From assembly GCA_014904845.1 (NCBI GenBank), contig MU119209.1:573380-637379 (forward strand): 64,000 nucleotides of DNA, given 5' to 3'. The position numbers and the translations under genes are program-made. Numbering within the stretch: position 1 is the first letter of the stretch; each line of letters begins with the position of its first letter. The notes below the pieces were generated by a model that did not search any database, was not told the DNA's origin, and saw only the letters and a list, made by a program, of their open reading frames with translations. The stretch is from Acephala macrosclerotiorum. Taxonomy: Eukaryota > Ascomycota > Leotiomycetes > Helotiales > Mollisiaceae. Positions 24,435 to 35,634 of the stretch are shown here, in pieces.

Positions 24435-27400
24435 CTAGTATCCTTGTCCATCTCTTCCTCTTGTTTTGACGTTGGTTGTAGATCTCTTGCTTAGATGTTG
24501 ATGGTTTTCTGCTTGTAGCCTCTGCGCCAAGAGGTCATTGGCATCCGGTTGGGGTAGAGTTGGGGTCGTAGTTGGTGCAATGGAAGAAGATAATTGAAAA
24601 CTTGGATTGTCAGGTTCGTCCGCGTAGACATCTGTCAAAGTTCGATCGAGTTTAGGCGGAGTAGTTTTGTAGCCCTGGGCTTCTAAAACTGTCAGTAGTC
24701 CATCAACTACGAATCGAACACGGAAGTCTCACGAGTTTTTTGCGCCTCCCCTCCCGCAAACAACGACGGGAGTGGTGGTAATTTTTCTCTCGAAACCATT
24801 GACGAACTCCCTAAAGGATTGAACTCGGTGGTATGTCCAAGATTGTTATGCTTCATTATTGGATCAGATTGAACATCGAACTCTAGCGGCACCATTTGCT
24901 GAGCTTGGCTAGTGGCATTTTGAAACTGCAGGTATCTCTCCCAGTCGTTGTTTGGGGAGAATTCCTCAGTATTATCCGACGGATTCCTCCCCGCTTGGGG
25001 GACGAATGGATGCTGTTGAGGTATCTGTCGCAGATGACTGGGGTCTGGGGAAGGGACAAGATTGAAATTGCTCTGCTTCGGTGTAGTTTGCGATGAGTCG
25101 GTGTTGGCGGTAGGTGAACCATTGGTCGTTCCGCTATTTTCCTTCTCCATTGGCAGCCGCAAATTCTGAGCTGGTGGAGGGTTTAAAGGGGAGAACATGC
25201 TATTTGGTCGACCATCGGTTCCACTTAGTAGTAATGTTGCTGCTGCAAGGACGCCTGCTGTTGTTGACGGCGGTCTTGATGGACCAGCATTTAGTGGTGG
25301 GCTCATATCATTGAAGCTCATATCCGGCGCTCTGTTATTGCCAATCTGAGGCTGTTGCCCAAATGAAGATGTGGTGCCCATAAATGTCGGCGGTAGCTCC
25401 TCCCATGTTAATCCGAGGTCGGAGCCGTTGGGGCTAGTATTGAAAACACCGTAGTTGACGTGGTCATTGCTCACGCCATCGAAGAAACTGTCTAGGAATT
25501 TGGACTGATTGTCGTCGAGGAAAGAAAGGTCTCTCTGCTTGGATTCCTCGGGAACAAATTTGGAGTTTGGGTTCTGGTTCTTCTGCATCTGCTCCTGCAT
25601 TGCTTGCTGCTTATTGGCTTGATTTTGATTCCCTCGTTCCAACAACTGCTCGAGCTTCAATTGAACGTGGTGTTTGTATTGTTCCTGCTGTTGTTTAGTA
25701 GCGTCGCAAAGCTAACGTTTCCTTTACTCAACGAACCTTATTGGGCGATTTTTCGAAAACCATCTTCTCGAATCTGGTTCCGAGGTCGATCATTCTCTGT
25801 AAAGTAGGTGGGTTTGGTTCGTGTTGACTTGCTAAACGAAGGTTTGCTATGCTGTAAGTCATGACATTAGTACAGCAGAAACATCGAATAGATGACATGT
25901 TTCAAGTGTTGGTGGAGTGAGCTTACATGTTGAATATCAATGGCATGCGCTCATTGACAATGACCCCTTCTTGCCATCCTCTTGGTACTTTCGCCAGCGA
26001 GATGGTGTCAAAAATCATCTTCTGAATCTGAGCCGAAGCGTTCACAGATTTGCCAGAAGCAGGAGGTCTTGCTTCCATGGATAGAACTGAAGAACTCATA
26101 CTAGACACATCTCTGGGTATTGTTGGAAGTCCTTGTGCTCCAGGCTGTCTCATTTCAGATGAGTCATGTTGTTGTGTTTGTCTTCTGCGGATAATGCTCT
26201 GGTAATACTGTATCTGCATTTGCCTAACCATCTCTAGACCGTCTGGGAAATAATGTCCTAGCCACAGCTTCAACTCGCCCCATTTCTTTATGTCTGGTGG
26301 CATGCTTTTTGGCATTTGCAGATGTTTCCAATATGCAAGTGGGATATCAACACCATCCAGCTCAGCCTCGTCTAGCCACTGTAGTAGCTCACTGTCCTTT
26401 AGAGATAACTCGTCATGTTCCACAAGAGCCGGTATATTTATCGAGTTTGGGGGCACCCTTCGGAGGTGAGCGTTGCTGATGGTCTGGGATAGGCTGATGT
26501 GGCTCTCGATGACGGCGTGGTATTTCTGATTATGTCGATTGATGGCAGCCTTTGTCGCAAAGCCGGTGGAAAAGCTTACACAAGAGGGATCTGCACAACG
26601 AAACTTTCGTTCATGGGAAGCTTCATGACTCGCGCGCTGCTTGATGGAATCAAAACCTTGTGTAGTTCTCGAACAACGGGTGTGACGGCAAACAAAGGCC
26701 GATGGACCAAAAGTTTCTGCGAATGCCTGTAATTGCTGTGCATAGATATCCGGGAACCGCTCGGGTGCGCGAGGTTCTAACAGCAACTCAACAGTAGACT
26801 GATAGTAGTGAAAGACTGTGCTGAAATAAGTCGGATCTCGGCCGCAGCGTTCCAGTGCCGCATCTGGCGGGTAAGGTTGGTTAGCAACATCTTGGGTCCA
26901 ATGAGAGGGGAAAAGGGCTATTATTTGGTCGCCTACCTTCGGAAGATTGTTCTGTCGAGTCGGGGGTCTTGTCTTGTTCTATCTCGGTCCTAAACGCGAT
27001 GGTTTTTCCGACTAGAGCGACCAGTCGAGGATGCGGATTGAGAATCTCTAGCCCATCAAGTTGGACCTGATCATTCAGTTGCTCGTGGCTAGAACGCTTC
27101 TGAAAAGCAGTGAGCTCTTCTAGCTGATCTAGCAACGGCCTTGAAAACTGCTTCTGGTTCTTGCGCAGAGCAGCACAATAGTCCAGAAGGTGATTCGTCC
27201 AGAATTTATTGGCGTAGGGTTGCAGTCCGTGAAATCCCCATACAATCTGTCCTGCTCTTTCTTGCTCCGTTGAAAGATCAGGAAGTAGACAGTAACTGGT
27301 GTTCAGGTATGCAATGCAAGAGAAGCAAATACTGAAGTGTGCTTCCTCATAGCTGATGAATGGGGTTTCCCCTTGTTGAATTGGTTCGTGGAGAAGATAT

Positions 27401-29552
27401 CTGGGGGAAATCAGTGTCACTTGTCTCAGCACCAGGGCTTGAGCTTACGCTTTCGCGGAGAAATGAACGAATTCAAGTGTCCCTGAGGGCCCATCCTCAA
27501 CCAAGGGCCGGCACAAATCTAGCACCTTTTTGTGCATCCGTGTCTTTCGGTTGAGTGTCGTACAATTAGGTCTTAAAGAAATACCGTCAAGGATTTCGAA
27601 AATTTTCAAGGGTCTATAGCAGCATGCCATCCAATGTAGAATACGGATGGCAGGGGAAGTGGGACCATGCTCGGCCATGATCCTCTTAAGGATGCGTCCA
27701 TACCTAGTAACTGGTAAGAGTAGTTCATGTTTGGATATTGAAATTGTACTAACGCTTCGTTCAAGCCTCTTGGTAGACAATTTGCCTTTTCTTCAAGATC
27801 CCAATCACTGAAACAGTTTCGAAGTTCGTCGACGACAAGTCGAACCCAGAGAAACATTCCTGCATAAATTTTAGCTAGTTCAATTGTCGTAATAGAAGTC
27901 ATTACCATCTGCTTTATTCACCAGTATTGCTTCGATCCTGTTCAGGAGGTCTTCATCTAATGTCCGGAGTGCTACAATGGCACTTTTCACGTAAAGCTTG
28001 ATGTCTGAGTTGACCTCCGCGCGATTATCCAAGCAGATCTGCGGCTTCTTTGACAAATTCTCAAGGAGATATACTTCTTTCCGACTCGAGAAAATTATTT
28101 TGCAATGAGAAGTTTCCGCATCGCAAAATGTCTGTAGATCCTTGAGGACTAATGACTGAGATTCCTTGGAAAGTTCGTCTATGCCATCAACAATGATCCT
28201 TGTGCACTGCATTACTTGTAGCATTCTTGGTAACAGAGTCTTCAGTACCTTCACACCGCAGCTTATGCCTTTGTAAACAAACTCATTGGAAATCATTGAC
28301 GCCAAATCGAGGTTTCGTCTGAGAAGCTGCAGAGCAAGAGTTCGCAGGAGGTGTCCATAATCGTGGTCTGCATCTTGACCACTGCAAAAATAGTAGCAGC
28401 TATCGAGCGTTGAAATTCGAATAAGCTCTTGTACGATGAATGAGCACATTACGCTTTTCCCTACGATGAATACCGGTCAGTTGATTCGTGCTGGTAGAAG
28501 ATGAGACTACATACCTGCTCCCGGTTTGCCACTAAGCCACAGCACCGGATTGCTTGTATCATCTCTCAACCAGGATTTCATTTGAGAGTGTTTCATTATC
28601 CATTGACAAGTTTCGTCGTGCCGCTTTGTAGAGATGCGATGATGTTGCGCTTCTTGATCTCGGTCGTCGATAGAGAGCCACGCCACAGCATGCTGCAATC
28701 TCGAGATCCCAGCATTCATTTCGCTTTGTTCAAGCAGCTGCACTGAGTATTTGTATCTTTGCTGAATATCTTGTTGAAGCCGATAACGGGACTCTTTGGA
28801 CTCTACTAAATGAACAGACATGGCTTCTCTGTCTACAAAGTCCCGCTGCTCCTTCAAGCGATCAATAATACCCGCGAATCGACTCTTGAAGTCTCTCCAC
28901 AGAGAGAGAAACAGAGAATGCCATGCTGGTAGATTGGTTAGTGAGGTTTTACCAAAGCAAGGTAAGAACAGTCCATGTACCTCGCTTTCGGAAGAACTTG
29001 TAAGCCCTTTGATGAAATTCAAGGATTCCGCTATAGACAGCAGCAAGAACGCTTTGAAACTCCTTGTTATCTTTGAAAATATTCTCGTACTTATCAAATC
29101 TGGGAAGGGCTGCACCAATTTCTGCATAAGCATGGAGTAGTGCTTCGAGTATGGCCTGATGTTGACTTGCGAGCTTTAACCTACCAGGTTAGTGCTGGAA
29201 GGATACTTCAAAGGTGACTGACCTGTATCATTAATTTGATGGGAGCCTATGCTTGTAAGTAAAACGATGATCGAGTGAAGCAACGAGGACATACCCAGAC
29301 GTATGGCATGAATGGGGTGCCATTGCAAAGAACTTCGATGACTTTCGCATACTTCTCGATCCCTTTCAGGAGGGGTTCCACACGGCGCAGGTTTTGAGCA
29401 GATTGGCGTTGCCTTTGCGTGTTCTCAATCTCTCGAACGGCTTTCCAAACGTCCTCGAGCCTTGTTGACTCAAAAGTACGAGCATCCTCGTGAGAAATAG
29501 ACTGTCCCAGCTTGGTGAAAGCTTCAGCAATGGCGTCTAAAGGCTGCTCCAT
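24435..29552 (-). CDS. STAND/NLR receptor: DUF7708-NACHT-C2H2-KIX-like, N/Q-rich tail
   Basis: Signal-transducing NTPase of the fungal NLR class, 1,506 residues. Twelve exons, all in phase: 29552-29295, 29246-29223, 29173-28981, 28925-28515, 28460-27906, 27859-27754, 27703-27449, 27400-26937, 26863-25927, 25851-25737, 25687-24733, 24682-24435. Residues about 30-190 match DUF7708, the usual N-terminal domain of such receptors (APIKLMIQ, ALPRFDKYENIF, ILEFHQRAYKFFRKR). The NACHT P-loop WLSGKPGAGKS (about 287-298) is split by an intron; Walker B RIIVDGIDEL lies near 383-391. After the helical and winged-helix-like region come two C2H2 fingers (C814/C819/H835/H839 and C845/C850/H866/H871), then about 1032-1115 a KIX-like three-helix stretch (KVPRGWQEGV, ANLRLASQH, LGTRFEKMVFEKSPNKQEQY), then an Asn/Gln/Pro-rich tail. 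No WD, ankyrin or TPR repeats. Start Met precedes DUF7708 directly. Domain names are from recall; the exon chain is read directly. Confidence 0.87.
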
Positions 29553-29841
29553 ATCTGAAAAAGCAGGTGAATGAAAGACGGAAGAACATGGAAATAACAG
29601 GAAGGAAATGCGATTATGAAAAACATGTGGTGTCTTCAGGACGCGAGGCTGTGGTGCATGCCATGTAGGCTGACCACGAGGCCGCTCGCTGTGTTACTGT
29701 GGTGGCGGAGTGTGCGAAATAGCACACTCAAATTCTTCTGCCACGACTGATGCATGGCAGATGTCAAACCTGTTCGCAAATTTAATGACATTGCCATGAA
29801 TAGGTAGTGTGCAGTGTGATCAGGGACAACCAGCATTGGTG
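29553..29841. promoter_or_regulatory. shared divergent promoter of NLR and SNF2 genes
   Basis: Only 289 bp separate the start codons of the NLR (minus) and SNF2 (plus) genes, so both promoters must lie here or overlap the 5' leaders. No specific binding site can be named. Confidence 0.55.
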
Positions 29842-32800
29842 ATGTCGAATTTGGTATGGAATGCTCGCCAAGAGCCTCAAATTGAAGGTCCAGCTCCAAA
29901 GCGCAGGCGCTTCAACGACATCGATCATCCAGAAACAACTTCAGACTCACAACCAGACCATACGACTTCATACTTCTTCAATCCGGCCCAGGACTATATC
30001 GACTACGCGACTGAAGGATGTTACCATGATCTTGGGCCCACCGAATCGAGTACGGAGGCCTCGAAGCTTGATTTTCAGACAAGCTTGGTATACGACGACG
30101 TGGAAGGCCTACCTTCACAATGTTGCTATGGAATGGTTCGATCCCTCCTTAATCCCTCCTGACAATATTTTGATTGCTAATGGCCTATCATTAGCTATGT
30201 AGGATACCGGTGAGACTTGGCACAGGCTTCCGACACTTTGAGCCCTCAAACAGCGTTTCCGTCGTCCTCGAAGACCAACACACTTTACGATGCAAGTCAC
30301 CAAATGAAGATATTGTCTTCAAACTGGAGGATCCGATACAGGCAAGAATACTGGAGGATATAGAAGCCGTTGCTGAGGTGGAATGCCAGTTGCATTGCAA
30401 TGCACAGGTCGCCATTCCACCAGATGGTCCTGGTCGCAGACGACGAAAGAAGGAGTTTCACCCCTGGTTTCTCAACGCCATTCTCTACGGCCCGCCTCAC
30501 TTTGAGGAGCCAGTTGGCGACTTTTTATCAAAACACCAGATGTACCTTCAAGATCCCCTTGGATGTGATCGACGGGTGCCGTATCGCAACCCCCATATAC
30601 TCTCACCAGAGACTGGGGAGATTCTGATGACGGACTCGATTACATATCCACTGAAAGATGATGACATTGAACGATTAGAAGTCGGGCCTGACCTTCTCAC
30701 TCAACTCATGAGGGATGAGATTCCGATAGCGGAGACGGAGGCACCAGATATCGTAACGACGAAACTTTTCTCGTTTGTGATCCCTTCCTTCCTTAAATGA
30801 AGAAGCCTAAGATGCTAAAAGCCAATAGTCACCAAAAGCAAGGTCTAACGTTCATGCTTCGTCGAGAACAAGGCTGGCAGCTGAATGAGTCTAGTGAAGA
30901 TATTTGGTCCAGGGTTGGCGTGGGCAGAAGCAGGCAAGTCTGCTGAGAACAGTGTAGCTTCCGAGCCACTAATACAGAGATAAACTTTAGAAACAATGTC
31001 ACTGGTGCTTGTCAGGATGATCCACCTCCTAGTTTCCAAGGAGGTCTTCTTGCCGATGAAATGGGTTTGGGCAAGACTCTAAGTATGATAAGCCTTATAG
31101 CCTCGAGCCAGGCATGCCAGTACTTATCCCCGCCTCTCATGACATCAACCAGAGGAAGTGTTGCAGTCAAGACAACTTTGCTCATTGTTCCACCTCCTCG
31201 TAAGTTACTGAAACCTCCCACGTGTCTTCTTGTCTGACTTAAATAGTCATACAAACATAGTTGAAGCAATTTGAGGTGTATGTATTTTGGTCCCTAGAGT
31301 TTAGTGTCCAAATTACCATTTTTATTGTGAGCTAAATACATTCTCTAGTCACGTTCGCCCGGGTACACTCAAAGTTCATCTTTTCCATGGTCAGAACAGG
31401 AAAAAAGCCAGCTTCCTCGCACAATATGACGTTGTTATCACTTCAGTCTACACTGTGTCTGCTATATGGAGGAAACAGAACGAGCAGAACAATGACCCGG
31501 ATTCGATTTTCTCAGTTGACTGGCACCGCGTTGTTCTGGACGAAGGTAAGCAGCCTCGGTTGATATGCTCTCAAAGTACTAACTCATCTAGCTCATATCA
31601 TTCAAAACGCTACGAGCAACCTAGCACAAGCATGTTGCGCTCTTCGGTCTGCAAATAGATGGGTTATTACGGGCACACCTATCCAGAACAAGCTTACTGA
31701 TTTTGCGAGCCTTGTCAAATTTCTGGGCGCATACCCGTATTCGGAGCAGGGAGCTTTTGATCGAGACATCTCGCGACCCTGGCGTAACGGAGACCAGCAG
31801 GGCTTCTTGAGGTTGAAGGCCTTCGTTAAGGCTATCGCCATCAGTCGGACAAAAGCAGTAGTTGACCTTCCTCCACGGGAGGACTACATTCACCACCTTG
31901 ATTTCTCTGAGAGGGAACGTCATTTGTATGAGAGCGAAAAGAAAAACACAGTTCGCTTGTTGCAAGATGCCATATCTTCGTCGTCGAAAGGTAGTACAGC
32001 CTTCAACGCTTTACATCGCCTCAATATCCTTCGACTCATTTGCAACCATGGTCTGCTCGCACAGTCCAATTCAGACCCCAAGATTCTAGGTCAAGCTCAA
32101 GGAAACGACTACCGTTGTTCCCAGGACATTGGGTATCATCCCCGCGTTTCCTATGATGAATTTTCCAGCGGCCTTTCGACTTGTTCGTCCTGTGGCTCGA
32201 ATCTTTTCGAGGATTTCTTGGAAGGCTCGCCATCCGCGGATCTAATTGAAGAACCTCTCATTACAAGGAACGCTCCTCTACTTTGTGAAGGGTGCAGAAT
32301 TGACAACGACGTTCGGGAACTACGTCAACCATATGGCACCAGCTTTCTCGAATCACCAAATACTCCCATAACACGCAGCCCGTCTCCTTCAACCGGGGAA
32401 GAACTGCCTCGTGCAAGCATTGAATGTATGCCGACTAAGATCAAAGCCCTTGTAGCCGACTTGAAACAACATAGCTCAAACGAGAAAAGGTTAGATTTAA
32501 GTCCTGGATACTGTGCGATGTTGCTGACGTTGAACAGTGTCGTGTTCTCTTATTGGACATACACTCTAAACCTTGTCCAAGCAATGTTGAACGATGCTGG
32601 AATTCCCTACACAAGGATCGACGGCAAAACCTCGCTTTCAAAAAGATCTGAAGCTGTTCGATCTTTCCAGGCAACTGATTTTTTACGCGTGATATTGGTA
32701 TCAATCACTTGCGGAGGCGCGGGACTTGACCTCACTGCCGCATCTCGAGCATACCTCCTAGAGCCTCACTGGAACCCGATGATTGAAGAGCAAGCCCTAT

Positions 32801-33057
32801 GTCGTGTTCACAGAGTAGGACAAAAGTGCAAAGTATCCACCATTCGATTTCTGATGCGAGACTCGTTTGAAGAGGTAAGTTGACGCAAAGCGCTGAAGAC
32901 ATCATGGACAATTCCATGTCTGACTTATATATAGCAAGTTGTTGAACTTCAGAGGCGGAAGAAAATGCTGGCAAATGTGACCTTTGGACAAGATCCACTA
33001 TCTGAATCAGGTATCGGATTAGGAACGCTCCAATATCTCAAATCGGTCCTTGAATGA
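29842..33057 (+). pseudogene. SNF2-family helicase (HLTF/Rad5-like) with one in-frame TAG at a Trp position
   Basis: Chromatin or DNA-repair ATPase of the SNF2 superfamily. Nine exons fit in phase: 29842-30135, 30195-30772, 30829-30933, 30991-31199, 31247-31277, 31349-31545, 31592-32489, 32538-32874, 32935-33057. Motifs in order: KLFSHQKQGLTFMLRREQGW, LLADEMGLGKT (motif I), TTLLIVPPPL, VVLDEAHIIQN (DEAH box), RWVITGTPIQN, VVFSYWTYTLNLVQA, ILVSITCGGAGLDLTAAS, HRVGQKCKV. A degenerate Cys pair set (CSSC...CEGC) replaces a RING finger. The third intron is GC-AG with a perfect GCAAGT donor. Exon 5, only 31 nt, contains TAG at 31258-31260, codon about 400, in PPPLIQT*LKQFE, where relatives have Trp. 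No other lesion is visible over 923 codons. Annotated as a pseudogene only because of that codon; it may instead be read after mRNA editing or be very recently lost. Confidence 0.85.
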
Positions 33058-33143
33058 TGACCTTTGTGTTGGGACTTCCATCCATGTCCTCAACTCTCTC
33101 GGCTAGGCCGAATTTCGGCATGCCAATGTCTCAGTTACAGCCA

Positions 33144-34281
33144 TCAGAGGTCTGTCGTGTCTATCGACCACAGCTTTCCAGGCCGAATTCCACTAGCCGG
33201 AGGATTTGCCAACCTACCATTCGAAGTGATATACAGCATATCGCGATCAAATCGGGTCCTCCCAAACGCCGCCGAAGTGCATCCGACCACAGTTGTCTCA
33301 TCAACACCACCAGCAATGACCGTCACCTCGCCATCAAGTGTTGCTTTGATCAAGGTGTTACTTGGATCAGTTGCGATCCATCCAGTACCGTATCTGTCAA
33401 CGGCAAAATCATCAGGTGTGCCGACGTTACCGGCACCGGAGATGGTCAGGAGAGGAATAATCTCCTCTACCAGCACCGGGGGAGCCATCTGCGAGGATGG
33501 GAAACCTGGAGTAGAGTGGTGCTCCAAATGTCTATCGATTATCAACCCAAAATCCTCATTGTATGTCGACGAAACTTACATTGACAAAGTGCACGTAACC
33601 ATCGTGATACCGGATGCCATTCACGCCAAGTTCTCGAGACGCAGTGGCATTGGGTTTGAGATCTGGATTGTCGATGGCGATACTGTATGCACCACTCACG
33701 GTATCGACACGGTAAATGACACCTTGATCAGCGTCGCCGACGAGCACAGTATGTGGCTAGGTTAGACAAACAGTCATTCCATTCAGAAACAGCGCTTCTA
33801 GTATGTCCGTCACCTTGTGAACCCGAGGTTCAGTTTGCGGGTTCTTGTGCCAACCCCACCCATCATCGTCACAGAGATCGATAGACCAGACCTTCCAAGT
33901 TCCGGGAGTTGCGCTTCCGGTAATGTAAGACCGGTTTCCGATTGCTACAGTGAAGATATCTGGCTCGACTTCCGCGATTCCAAGATCACTGGCTGCATGT
34001 GGGAACTGGTGCACGAGCTCTGCGGTGTGGACGACAGGGTCGATTTGCCACACTTCGGGAGCTATGATGAGCATCACGAGGATCTTGCCGTTACGGCGGA
34101 CGGCAATGTTCTCGACCTATGTGGTGTTGGGGAATTCGTAGATAATGTTGATTTGGATGGTTGAGTTGCTGGACGGCCGAGAGGTGGGCAGCCCAGGGAC
34201 ATGAGTGGAGAGAGGAAGGAGGGGCGAGAGCAGAGAGAAGAGACTCAAAGTCTTCATGTTGAGCTGCAAGCTGATCGCCAT
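33144..34281 (-). pseudogene. broken secreted SMP-30/gluconolactonase-like beta-propeller
   Basis: Remnant of a secreted six-bladed propeller protein of the SMP-30 type. An N-terminal signal peptide begins at Met 34257 (MKTLSLFSLLSPLLPLS), or at 34281. Family sequence continues through NIIYEFPNTT, VENIAVRRNGKILV, GTWKVWSIDL, LNGMT, PHTVLVGDADQGVIYRVDT, GVNGIRYHDGYVHFVN, then a GTAAGT intron and GTPDDFAVDRYGTGWIATDP, AAFGRTRFDRDMLYITSNG. Lesions: TAG at 34117-34119 between NTT and VENIAV, where the family has Trp; TAG at 33757-33759 just before PHTVLV; and a one-base shift around 33480-33510 near a CCCCC run. Because of the shift it is called a pseudogene; it lies tail to tail with the SNF2 gene. 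Confidence 0.8.
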
Positions 34282-35634
34282 GTTTGTACTGAACACGAGA
34301 AAGAGGCTCTTACTTGAAAGTTATATACCTCAAGTCATCGACTAGCCATGCAAGGTTACACCGCTCTAGGCCAAGGAATTGGAGGCTCTTTCGAGGGTCG
34401 TATATCAGACACTTGGCAATCTAAAAGATTTTTGACGTCGCGACTTTGACTTGCAGTACGATCGTTGCTGAAGCTTTGGTCCTCGAGATCAAACAAGGTT
34501 TTGGGGGACCACAGACCGAAGAAGCGAGCGCAAAGGGGAGATGGTGCCTGCTGAATCAGCGCGCTACCTCTCCCGATTGATTAGAGCTAGCAAAGCAAGA
34601 GCAAAAAACGGCTTCATTTCCCTTTCCAAAATCAATACTATCGCACAATACAGCAAGCACTGAACACGCCCCAAAACCTCTCTTCAAAAACGTGCGGACA
34701 ACGAAGATGCAAAGCAGAAGAAAACCTCAAATCCCCCATTCAGACGCCACAAAACATAGAATCTCTCTGAACTCCTCTTCCTCAAACGATCTCAGAACAT
34801 AACAGCCGAGCCTCCACAACTCCAGCCCAGCCCCTCACGAGACTAAATCTTCGCTGCGATTCTGAGTTCAGTGGCGTCTCATCATCGATCCCCTCGTTCG
34901 GTTCCTAGCGCGATCCTCCTCCCTAATAGATCCGCCGCCGAGGTCTGCTGGCACTGGGGATATATGACGGCTTTGTACAAGTTCCGTGTTCCCTGTGTTG
35001 AATATTTGATGGAGGAGAAGGATGCTCATGTTTGTGTTGGTTTTTGTGGAGGTTGGGACGCGGAGAGGAGAGGAGAGGGGTTTTATGTTTGCTGGGAGTG
35101 GGGCGCGAGTGAGTTGGGGGCTAGACTAGTTTGGGGTGAGTGAGGGGAAACCTCAACTCTAGATTTTCGTCTTGTGGAGTACGTTTTTGGATAATCGAGA
35201 ATTCTTAGTCTCATGGATTCGTTTGTGGCATCAATAAGAAGCGCCTCGAAGGAGAAAAAACCCACCTCCGCTTAAGATAGGTGGAAGATGCAAGTAAGTC
35301 CTCCACAATTTCACGAAGCACAGTCAAATAAATAGACAAGTAAGGCTCAAAAAATTATATATTTATATTACGTCCTATGAATCTGTATATAACGCCAAGT
35401 CCATCTATCTACCCCATTGATCCATCGCTCCATATGCCCACCAACCGTTATTCATCATTGAAAGACCCACTTTATATCCTGCTAAACTGAAACACAGCCT
35501 CAAGCAAAGACGCCATATTCTCCAATACAGAATTCCTATCTATTCCATAAACACCAGTTTCCAATTTTAACAATATTAATACTAGTAACAACAACCCGCG
35601 AAGTGGCAAAGTAGCAAATGATTTAATGGAGTGT
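34282..35634. other. intergenic
   Basis: No gene supported. The open frame at 34871-35143 has unusual Trp/Glu/Gly-rich composition and no family match. AT-rich sequence near 35340-35600 is probably the 3' flank of the glycosyltransferase gene. Confidence 0.4.

Noticed and set aside
24707..25660. Treating the N/Q-rich 317-residue frame as a separate gene
   Set aside because: Its upstream codons splice in phase to the KIX-like and zinc-finger exons of the NLR gene, and it has no independent start in good context.
19246..34281. Alternative genetic code reading TAG as Trp
   Set aside because: All intact genes here use TGG for Trp and several end normally at TAG (for example the glycosyltransferase, which ends Trp-stop), so a code change is excluded.
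34871..35143. 90-residue plus frame rich in Trp, Glu and Gly
   Set aside because: Composition comes from G-rich low-complexity DNA; no family, no splice partners.
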